In this document: positions 57,339 to 64,000 of the stretch, one piece after another
Layout of the letters: every line of letters starts with the position of its first letter
Numbering within the stretch: position 1 is the stretch's first letter
Origin: Trueperella bernardiae
Lineage (GTDB): Bacteria; Actinomycetota; Actinomycetes; Actinomycetales; Actinomycetaceae
DNA: 64,000 bases
Direction: 5' to 3'
Assembly (NCBI RefSeq): GCF_001469025.1
Contig: NZ_LNIZ01000007.1
Location: forward strand, 39,633 to 103,632
Translations under genes and position numbers: made by a program
Notes under the pieces: model-generated
Database searches by the model: none
What the model saw: the letters and a program-made list of their open reading frames with translations, nothing else
Told to the model about the DNA's origin: nothing

Positions 57339-57493
57339 GTGAACAGCCTACCGGTTGGGCGAGCGCGATTGCCGGGACTGGGCGCACGGTGAGGGGCGGC
57401 GGCCTGGCGGGGGCCGCGCGTCGTGGGGAAGGTGGGCGGCGTCGTCGTGCGCGCGGGCGGGCGGAACGGCGGCAATGCCGATAGGATTGCGGC

Positions 57494-58615
57494 GTGAATG
57501 AGATCAAGGAGCTTCCCGTCACCCTGGCCGGCGCGTCGGCCTTCCCGCAGGACATCCCGTCCGAGCCGAGCCCGGAGGGCAAGCGGATCCTGGTGGCGAG
57601 CCCGCGCGGCTATTGCGCCGGCGTGGATCGGGCGGTGGACGCGGTGGAGAAGGCGCTCGAGCTGTACGGGGCGCCGGTGTACGTGCGCAAGGAGATCGTG
57701 CACAACAAGTTCGTGGTGGAGACGCTCACGGCGCGCGGCGCGATCTTTGTGGATGAGACCGACGAGGTGCCAGAAGGCGCGCGCGTTGTCTTTTCTGCGC
57801 ACGGCGTCTCGCCCGAGGTGCACAGGCAGGCCGAGAGCCGCCAGCTGCAGACCATCGACGCCACCTGCCCGCTCGTGACCAAAGTGCACAAGCAGGCTGT
57901 CCGTTTTGCCGACGACGACTACGACATCCTCCTCATCGGCCACACCGGGCATGAGGAAGTGGAGGGCACGTACGGCGAGGCGCCCTCCCACATCCAGATC
58001 GTCAACGGGATCGAAGACGTGGCGGGGGTGGAGGTGCGCGACCCGGACCGGGTGGCGTGGATCTCGCAGACCACGCTATCGGTGGACGAGACGATGGAGA
58101 TCGTGCGCGCCCTGCGCGAGCGTTTCCCCAACCTCATCGACCCGCCGAGTGACAACATTTGCTACGCCACGCAGAACCGCCAGGTGGCGGTGAAGAAGAT
58201 GGCGCCCGAATCTGACGTGGTCATCACCGTGGGCTCGGCGAACTCCTCGAACTCGGTGCGCCTCATGGAGGTGGCGCTCGAGGCCGGGGCCGGCGCTTCT
58301 TACCGGGTGGACAAGGCCGACGAGCTCCAGCCCGAGTGGTTCGAGGGCGCGATGACCGTGGGCGTCACCTCGGGTGCGTCCGTGCCGGAGATCCTGGTGC
58401 GCGACGTGGTCGAGGCGCTCAAGGCGCGCGGGTACACCGAGGTCATCCCCGTTACCACCGTGCAGGAGGACGTGCAGTTCTCCCTGCCGAAGAACCTGCG
58501 CGCCGACCTCAAGGCCGTGGGCGTGGAGCCCGACCGACCGCACCGGGCCCGCAGCGCCGGGGAACGCGGCCGCGTGTCGAACGCGCGGGGGACTGGCAAC
58601 ATCGCCGGCGCCTAG
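57494..58615 (+). CDS. ispH: 4-hydroxy-3-methylbut-2-enyl diphosphate reductase
   Basis: A 373-residue [4Fe-4S] enzyme for the last step of the MEP pathway, making IPP and DMAPP. The three cluster cysteines are in PRGYCAGV (about residue 40), [11 protein letters not shown] and [11 protein letters not shown]. The E-G-T-Y-G-E stretch, [12 protein letters not shown] and [11 protein letters not shown] complete the family pattern. It has about 30 extra N-terminal and 25 extra C-terminal residues compared with E. coli. GTG 57494 is the start. ispE is also in this window. Confidence 0.96.
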   Translation: MNEIKELPVTLAGASAFPQDIPSEPSPEGKRILVASPRGYCAGVDRAVDAVEKALELYGAPVYVRKEIVHNKFVVETLTARGAIFVDETDEVPEGARVVFSAHGVSPEVHRQAESRQLQTIDATCPLVTKVHKQAVRFADDDYDILLIGHTGHEEVEGTYGEAPSHIQIVNGIEDVAGVEVRDPDRVAWISQTTLSVDETMEIVRALRERFPNLIDPPSDNICYATQNRQVAVKKMAPESDVVITVGSANSSNSVRLMEVALEAGAGASYRVDKADELQPEWFEGAMTVGVTSGASVPEILVRDVVEALKARGYTEVIPVTTVQEDVQFSLPKNLRADLKAVGVEPDRPHRARSAGERGRVSNARGTGNIAGA

Positions 58616-58638
58616 TTCATCTCACGCTCACTCTGGTA

Positions 58639-59850
58639 TCACCCCTCCCTGTGCGACAGCTCGGGGGAGCGGAACTCCACCACCTGAGCGCTCGCATCTC
58701 GCACGGGCGGCGGCCCGTCCAGGGCGTGTGGCGCGCTCGGCTGGAGAGAGGACAGCGAGCGCGCCGAGACCAGAAGCCGCGATTCGATGGAACTCACGGC
58801 GGCGTTGTAGTGGTTGACCGACTGGCCAATGCTCTTGCCCAGCCGCTCAAGGTGGCTCACCACCACGGAGATACGTTCGACCAACGTGCGCCCGAGTTCC
58901 ACGATGTCCCGCGCCTCGGCGGATGCCGCCGCCGACGTCCACACCGACGCCACCGTGCGCAGGATCGCCAGCAGTGAGGAGGGCGATGCGAGTACCACGC
59001 CCCTGCCCAGGGCGTACTCGAGCAGGGTGGGGTCGGCCTGAGTTGCCTCCGCGAGCAATGCCTCCGAGGGCAGGAACAAGATGGTGACCTGTGGGGACTC
59101 CGGGAAGTCACCCGGGTAGTTGCGCTTGATGAGCTCACCAACGTGGGCGCGCAGAGCTTTAGCGTGCTTCTGCAGCAACTCCGCCCGTTCCGGGGCGGCG
59201 GCCGGATCGTCGGCCGGGATCTCCATCGCGAGCAGGTAGGAATCCATGGGTGCCTTCGAATCGATGGCCAGGTGCCCATCGCCAGGCAGGTGGATGATCG
59301 CGTCCGGCCTGAGCGTGGAGTCCTTGCCCTTCCCGCCCGCGAAGCGCTTGGAGGCAACCTGGATGTCCACGTCCACGTGCTCGAGCATCCCGGCAGCCTC
59401 CACGATCCGCCGTAACTGGACCTCGCCCCACTGACCGCGGGCCGTGGTGGAGCGCAACGCCGCGTTGAGGGAGGCCGTGGCCGAGGACAGCTCGGCGCCG
59501 ATCTGCGCCTCGCGGCGCATGTGCGTAACCATCTCCGAATGCTGGGTGGCCGCCGTCGTCTCCAAGCTACGTACGTGCGCACTCACCCTGTCGAGTTGCT
59601 GAGTGATGGGGGAGAGCGCTTGGAGGATATTGGCGTCGTCGCGTGAGCGCTGGATGAGGCCCTCATTCTCCTCCAGGAGCCGCTCTGCGCGGGCGTCGGC
59701 CTGCGCCACCCGCGCCCGCAACGCCGCCACTTCTTCGGCGCACTCCGCTGTGGCATTGCCCGCCCGCGCGGATGCCGCCAGCCACCCGAGCGCCGCGCCC
59801 AGCGCCGCGGCGAGTGCCACGAATACAACAAATAGAGGTGTCGAGATCAT
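58639..59850 (-). CDS. rmuC: DNA recombination protein RmuC
   Basis: A 403-residue protein with an N-terminal membrane helix (VVFVALAAALGAALGWLA), a coiled coil to about residue 130, then the RmuC nuclease-like domain: RGQWGEVQLRRIVEAAGM, RPDAIIHLPGDGHLAIDSKAPMDSY and LPSEALLAEA. RmuC limits inversions at short repeats in E. coli; the molecular activity is thought to be nucleolytic. Monocistronic, convergent with ispH. Confidence 0.93.
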   Translation of the reverse strand: MISTPLFVVFVALAAALGAALGWLAASARAGNATAECAEEVAALRARVAQADARAERLLEENEGLIQRSRDDANILQALSPITQQLDRVSAHVRSLETTAATQHSEMVTHMRREAQIGAELSSATASLNAALRSTTARGQWGEVQLRRIVEAAGMLEHVDVDIQVASKRFAGGKGKDSTLRPDAIIHLPGDGHLAIDSKAPMDSYLLAMEIPADDPAAAPERAELLQKHAKALRAHVGELIKRNYPGDFPESPQVTILFLPSEALLAEATQADPTLLEYALGRGVVLASPSSLLAILRTVASVWTSAAASAEARDIVELGRTLVERISVVVSHLERLGKSIGQSVNHYNAAVSSIESRLLVSARSLSSLQPSAPHALDGPPPVRDASAQVVEFRSPELSHREG

Positions 59851-60011
59851 GCCTCCACACTATCGCCGCCCTCCGACAAGTTTTTCTGCCGGGCGTCGTC
59901 TTTCTGCCGGGCGTCGTCGCGACGGGAGCTCGTGCCGCGACCGGCCGCCCGTCGTCGTCGGAGAAAGCCTGCCACTTTGGGAAAGAAACGCGCGGCAACT
60001 AGACTGGGGCC

Positions 60012-61109
60012 GTGAGCTTAACAATTGGTATTGCTGGACTGCCCAACGTCGGTAAGTCGACCCTCTTTAACGCCCTGACGCGCGCCAACGTGCTGGCCGC
60101 GAACTACCCGTTCGCCACGATTGAGCCGAACGTGGGCGTGGTGCCGCTGCCGGACCCGCGCCTGGAGAAGCTGGCCGAGATCTTCGGCTCGCAGAAGGTC
60201 CTGCCGGCTACGGTGTCGTTTGTGGATATCGCGGGGATCGTGCGCGGTGCGTCCGAGGGGGAGGGCCTTGGCAACCAGTTCCTCGCCAACATCCGCGAGG
60301 CCGACGCGATCTGCCAGGTCACGCGCGCGTTCGCGGACCCGGACGTCACGCACGTGGACGGCAAGGTGGACCCGAAGTCCGATATCGACACGATCACCAC
60401 CGAGCTCGTCCTCGCCGACATCCAGACCCTCGAAAAGCAACTCCCGCGCCTACAGAAGGAACTGACCGGCAAGAAAATCGGCCCCGAGCACGTGCAAACC
60501 GCCAAGGACGCGCTCGAGATCCTCTACGACGGCAAAACCCTGTCCTCCGCAGGCATCCACCTCGACCAGGACATCCTCAAGTCCTTCCAGCTCATGACCA
60601 CCAAGCCCTTCATCTACGTCTTCAACACCGACGACGACGGGCTGGCCAACGCCGCTATGCAGGAAGAGCTACGTCAGCTGGTGGCGCCCGCCGAGGCGAT
60701 CTTCCTCGACGCCAAGTTCGAAGCCGAGCTCATCGAGCTCGAACCGGACGAGGCCCGGGAGTTGCTCGAATCCACCGGCCAGGATGAGTCCGGCCTGGAC
60801 AAGCTGGCCCGGGTCGGCTTCGACACCCTTGGCCTGCAAACCTACCTCACCGCCGGCCCGAAAGAAGCCCGTGCCTGGACCATCCACAAGGGCTGGACTG
60901 CACCGCAGGCCGCCGGCGTCATCCACACCGACTTCGAGCGCGGCTTCATCAAGGCGCAGGTGGTCTCCTACGACGAGCTGGTGGAGTTCGGCTCCATGGC
61001 CGAGGCCAGGGCGCATGGGCGCGTGCGCATGGAGGGCAAGGACTACGTGATGGCCGACGGCGACGTCGTGGAGTTCAAGTCAGGACTAACGTCTGGGGGT
61101 AAGAAGTGA
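60012..61109 (+). CDS. ychF: Ribosome-binding ATPase YchF (OLA1 family)
   Basis: A 365-residue Obg-related P-loop protein that binds ribosomes and prefers ATP to GTP. P-loop GLPNVGKST is at the start, the NYPFATIEPNVGVV switch follows, then DIAGIVRGASEGEGLGNQFL and a C-terminal TGS domain (WTIHKGWTAPQAAGVIH, DFERGFIKAQV). GTG 60012 is the start. Its stop overlaps the start of a methyltransferase gene (GTGA), which is not the usual neighbour of ychF and marks an insertion point. Confidence 0.96.
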   Translation: MSLTIGIAGLPNVGKSTLFNALTRANVLAANYPFATIEPNVGVVPLPDPRLEKLAEIFGSQKVLPATVSFVDIAGIVRGASEGEGLGNQFLANIREADAICQVTRAFADPDVTHVDGKVDPKSDIDTITTELVLADIQTLEKQLPRLQKELTGKKIGPEHVQTAKDALEILYDGKTLSSAGIHLDQDILKSFQLMTTKPFIYVFNTDDDGLANAAMQEELRQLVAPAEAIFLDAKFEAELIELEPDEARELLESTGQDESGLDKLARVGFDTLGLQTYLTAGPKEARAWTIHKGWTAPQAAGVIHTDFERGFIKAQVVSYDELVEFGSMAEARAHGRVRMEGKDYVMADGDVVEFKSGLTSGGKK

Positions 61110-62386
61110 CTTCCCAGCCGTTACTGTTCGACGTTGCAGGCAGCGGTGTCGCCCCGCACAAGCTGCCGACCAACCTCACCACTCGAAATCACGCTGTGCA
61201 CCGGTGGATGAACTTCACCGCGGGGTACTCCCCGGAGTTTGTGCTTCAGTGCCTGGAGCGGGACGGAGTTTCCGGTGGTTCTGTGTTGGATCCGTTCTCG
61301 GGTATGGGGACGACGCTAGTAGCGGCGAACTCGGCAGGGCTAAACGCCGTCGGGTATGACCCCAATCCGCACGCGGCGATGATGTGTCGAGCCAAAACAC
61401 AGTCGCGATCTCTACGTACCGTCGATCGGATTGAGGAGGTTCTGCGGTCCCTTGAGCCTGTGACTTCGGTCGACGCGCAGTGGAATGAGAGTCAGCTGAA
61501 GTTCCTTAGGAAACTGATCGAGCCGGATCAGCTAGGCTACTTGGCCTCAGCTCGCACCTTGGAAGCGGAGCTGGAACCCGACGATCGCCCCCTGTATCGG
61601 TTGGTGGTTACTCGGTTACTTGAGAGTGCTAGCGGATCCGCAACGGACGGAATCTACAAGGCTCCAACGTCCAAGAAGCGCGCACGGCCGGTGAAAGAAT
61701 CCTACCCTCGGGTGCTCCGTGAGCTGCGCGAGGACATTGGAACAATTGACGACGACTGGGGAATCTCAGAAGTGTACGAGTCCTCATCTGAGGTAATGGC
61801 AGACATTCCCGCCGATGAGATTTGTCAGGTAATTACGAGTCCACCATATCTAAACAACTTCGACTTCGCGGAAATGACGCGAATGGAAATCTATTTCTGG
61901 GGCTACGCCACATCCTGGGGAGATATCACCGCGAAGGTACGAAGCAAGCTTGTCGTGAATACGACAACTGCGCCTACGGAACTTAAGAAAACGCAAGATG
62001 TTTGGCGTAATCAGCTGTCGGCCGAAATTGCGGGCGAGTGTTCGAACTACGTCGACGCTTTGGCTGAGGCGAGGGCGGAGAAGGCGAGGAGTAAGGACTA
62101 CGACCGTCTCGTCTATCCCTACTTCGCTCAGATGCAAAACGTAATAAGGGAGAGTTGCCGAGTCCTCAAACCTGGCGGTGCGATGGACTTGGTTGTTTCA
62201 GATGCAGCTCTATACGGCGTGCACATCCACACCGAAGATGTTCTTCGCAGAATCATGCTGGAATCAGGATTCACGGCGGTAGATGTTGTCCGACTTCGCA
62301 CCAGGGGTGATCGATGGGTTCTTTCAAAAAGAACCGGCTCGAAAGATCCACTCGGTGAATTTCATTTGACCGCCAGGAAGGGCTGA
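61106..62386 (+). CDS. DNA methyltransferase of a restriction-modification system (probable N4-cytosine type)
   Basis: A 426-residue methyltransferase. The AdoMet motif VLDPFSGMGTTLVAA (about 60-74) is N-terminal, and the catalytic TSPPYLNNFD (about 243) is after about 180 intervening residues that likely hold target recognition. SPPY favours N4-methylcytosine, although N6-adenine methylation cannot be excluded. CRVLKPGGAMDLVVSD near the C-terminus is a normal methyltransferase strand. GTG 61106 overlaps the ychF stop by 4 nt. Base composition drops toward the 3' half. The next gene, 4 nt downstream, is a nuclease-like protein, so the pair is read as a type II R-M system. Confidence 0.88.
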   Translation: MTSQPLLFDVAGSGVAPHKLPTNLTTRNHAVHRWMNFTAGYSPEFVLQCLERDGVSGGSVLDPFSGMGTTLVAANSAGLNAVGYDPNPHAAMMCRAKTQSRSLRTVDRIEEVLRSLEPVTSVDAQWNESQLKFLRKLIEPDQLGYLASARTLEAELEPDDRPLYRLVVTRLLESASGSATDGIYKAPTSKKRARPVKESYPRVLRELREDIGTIDDDWGISEVYESSSEVMADIPADEICQVITSPPYLNNFDFAEMTRMEIYFWGYATSWGDITAKVRSKLVVNTTTAPTELKKTQDVWRNQLSAEIAGECSNYVDALAEARAEKARSKDYDRLVYPYFAQMQNVIRESCRVLKPGGAMDLVVSDAALYGVHIHTEDVLRRIMLESGFTAVDVVRLRTRGDRWVLSKRTGSKDPLGEFHLTARKG

Positions 62387-62390
62387 CAGC

Positions 62391-63431
62391 GTGCCAACTG
62401 CAAAGGCTGCGAGCCTCTACTCAGTCGCCCGCGAGGAAATGAATCGTCTCATCGAGGTGTATCTCGAAATGGCAGAGATAACCTCGGGCTTTGTAGTGCC
62501 CGCGATCGAGGTGCTAGCAACCGAGGATCAGCGACGGATAGTACTCGGTGGTCTAGGCAGCCCACTCAGTGCTGATGAGGAACCTGCCCGCGTCTTGGCT
62601 GAGTGGAGTCGGATGCAGGCGGTGCCATTCAGTGCGGAAGAGGCCGTAACGCGTGGAGTCTATGTCGCCTTGGAGGAGGCAGTGGAGGGTCTCCTTACTG
62701 ATCTCAGTTCAAGGTCTAAGGGGTTTACTGAGTTCTCGGCAGAACTGATCGCCGAAAGCCCCTCGTTTCTGCCTGTATTCCAACGGCTTCTAAATGTTTC
62801 GAGTAAGTCTAAATTGAAGGAGTTGGTGGGAAGCGTCAGTGACAGATCGATTTCGAAGCCGGCGTCCCAGCGGATCGCTGACCAATTGAAGATCCGAGCG
62901 AGCGCCACCCCTCCTACGGTTAAGCAGTTAAAGGCATCGATGGCGCCCACGCTTGAGGGTATTGTCCGAGACCTTGTCGGTCGGGTTCTTCTAGAGAGCG
63001 TTGTTGCCAGAGCATTGGACGGTGCTGGAGTTCCATATAAGCGTGAAGATGAGTACGCGGGTATTGAAGGCGTCGTATACAAGTTTAGAGCGGACTTCGT
63101 CATTCCGGATGCGGACTCACCACTGGTTTTTATTGAAGTCCGTAAATCGTCGAGCCGGCATGCCTCGCTGTATGCGAAGGACAAGATGTTCTCCGCAATC
63201 AACTGGAAGGGCTATAACAAGAAGCTTATGGCTGTGTTGATCACCGAAGGCCCATGGACAGCGCAGACGCTTCAGGTCATGGCCCGGGTCTTTGACTATG
63301 TGGTCCCACTTAACAAGTCGACTGAGGTCGCGGATGTGATTGCCAAGTACTTAGCGGGAGATCAGTCGCAACTGAAGACTCTGATCAACTTCTCCATCCT
63401 TCCTGCGGGTGGTTCAGACAGTGATGGCTGA
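62391..63431 (+). CDS. Putative type II restriction endonuclease (PD-(D/E)xK-like)
   Basis: A 346-residue protein of no family I can name with certainty. The first 200 residues are mostly helical. The C-terminal part has VYKFRADFVIPDADSPLVFIEVRKSS (cut at its turn), with D about 234 and E about 248, a PD-(D/E)xK-type layout in which the usual final lysine position reads arginine (E-V-R) with a lysine next to it. LMAVLITEGPWT follows. It starts at GTG 62391, 4 nt after the methyltransferase stop, and a terminator follows it. A nuclease role is inferred from this motif and the partner. Confidence 0.65.
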   Translation: MPTAKAASLYSVAREEMNRLIEVYLEMAEITSGFVVPAIEVLATEDQRRIVLGGLGSPLSADEEPARVLAEWSRMQAVPFSAEEAVTRGVYVALEEAVEGLLTDLSSRSKGFTEFSAELIAESPSFLPVFQRLLNVSSKSKLKELVGSVSDRSISKPASQRIADQLKIRASATPPTVKQLKASMAPTLEGIVRDLVGRVLLESVVARALDGAGVPYKREDEYAGIEGVVYKFRADFVIPDADSPLVFIEVRKSSSRHASLYAKDKMFSAINWKGYNKKLMAVLITEGPWTAQTLQVMARVFDYVVPLNKSTEVADVIAKYLAGDQSQLKTLINFSILPAGGSDSDG

Positions 63432-63869
63432 GAGGTGGAGTTCAAGTTCAACGTTTAGGACTCAATCCGGTTTTTCGCCTAGGGCGGCTTCGGGTTTCCG
63501 AGGCCGCCTTTTGCGTCCTGCGCTCGCTCAAGGTCTGCATCCGGAACGCGAAGACAGTATCGTTGTGAACCGTTAATAAACTCGTCGATCCCACATAATT
63601 ACGGATCCAAGACGAGGCTAGCGATGAAATGCCGTTAAGGTGCTCTTTCTCCGGCACCGTGAGTAGGTGATTTTTTTCCCCCCCATACGTAGTCTGAGAG
63701 CCTTTTATTTTTTTGGTAGCTCTGAGCTCAACGGGCGCGGTCGAGGCCCAACGTATACACACGGTGCATCTAATAAGTATCCATTTGTTTGGGATACGTT
63801 TGTGCGAATATCCTCATGGAAATATATGGTGGGCTTGCCCGCTTGTTGTTGACGGTTTCGTTGTGTAGT
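63432..63869. other. Intergenic region between the R-M pair and the IS element
   Basis: About 440 bp. It contains the R-M terminator and then a relatively A+T-rich stretch with long homopolymers (T8 and C8 near 63669-63686). No gene is supported. The IS end should lie somewhere near 63830-63860, but a terminal repeat cannot be fixed from one end. Confidence 0.5.
63483..63512 (+). terminator. Rho-independent terminator of the R-M operon
   Basis: An 11-bp stem with one G-T pair (63483-63493 with 63498-63508) and a GTTT loop is followed by TTTT, about 50 nt after the nuclease stop. Confidence 0.88.
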
Positions 63870-64000
63870 TCACGCCGCGAGGTCCAGTCCGGCGTGGAGT
63901 TCGTATTCGACCGGGCTTTGGTAGCCGATCGCTGAATGGATTCGTTTGTGGTTATAGAATCCCTCGATCCAGGTGGCAACGCCTTCGTAGACCTCTTCAC
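63870..64000 (-). mobile_element. IS3-family transposase (OrfB), C-terminal end, running off the window
   Basis: On the minus strand the frame entering from the window edge reads VYEGVATWIEGFYNHKRIH, then SAIGYQSPVEYELHAGLDLAA and a stop at 63870. This is the C-terminal end of the DDE integrase of IS3-type elements (FYNHKRIHSAIGYxSPxEYE). The rest of the element is beyond 64000. It directly flanks the methyltransferase/nuclease pair, which supports transfer of this block. Confidence 0.88.

Noticed and set aside
63448..63762. 104-codon minus-strand ORF between the R-M pair and the IS
   Set aside because: It ends inside the R-M terminator, spans homopolymer runs and shows no recognisable domain.

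Overview
The window is about 64 kb of GC-rich chromosome from a high-GC Gram-positive bacterium (Actinomycetota). Evidence for this: a mycothiol-conjugate amidase (mca), a resuscitation-promoting factor RpfB, a PMT-family protein mannosyltransferase, an LPXTG surface protein, many GTG starts, and a gene order that in several blocks matches the Mycobacterium tuberculosis Rv1002c-Rv1026 and Rv1080c-Rv1086 neighbourhoods. The compact gene set and surface-protein style suggest a member of the Actinomycetaceae or a near relative, but that family placement is inference.

Layout. 1-2476: 3' part of a cell-wall-anchored Rib/G5 surface protein and its terminator. 2477-10446: an accessory island with a complete type I restriction-modification operon (hsdM, a half-length hsdS, hsdR) and a tyrosine recombinase. 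10450-25160: metY, the mannosyltransferase, a zinc metallopeptidase, a 37-residue small protein with its own promoter and terminator, rsmI, a nicotinamidase with a very acidic tail, then the run metG-tatD-rpfB-rsmA-ispE-ABC-F ATPase and a MarR regulator. 25217-28125: a two-gene ABC exporter and a TetR regulator. 28218-41667: tRNA-Gln, a short glmU, prs, rplY, pth, mfd, an orphan Phd antitoxin with a decayed Doc toxin, eno, a DivIC-like protein, DUF501, ppx and nhaA. 41759-50813: an odd tRNA-Leu(UAA), a second ABC exporter pair, a Bax-inhibitor-1 protein, divergent putA/putP for proline use, and an FKBP isomerase. 50902-61109: msrA, greA, mca, hemolysin III, a short-chain cis-prenyltransferase, a PfkB sugar kinase, xseA/xseB, ispH, rmuC and ychF. 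61106-64000: a second accessory block, with a DNA methyltransferase whose start overlaps the ychF stop, a putative restriction endonuclease, and the end of an IS3-family transposase running off the window.

How it fits together. Most genes are housekeeping: translation (metG, rsmI, rsmA, rplY, pth, ychF, two tRNAs), transcription and repair (greA, mfd, xseAB, rmuC), isoprenoid and envelope synthesis (ispE, ispH, cis-prenyltransferase, glmU), and central metabolism (eno, prs). The accessory content is mainly DNA restriction and modification, present as two unrelated systems, plus a broken toxin-antitoxin locus. No CRISPR array, rRNA operon or prophage was seen. The points most worth following are the half-HsdS/recombinase arrangement with a repeated 14-bp HsdS sequence, the unannotated 37-aa protein, the GlmU lacking its acetyltransferase half, the class-I-shaped tRNA-Leu(UAA), the Doc relic, and a terminator-like hairpin in the greA leader.
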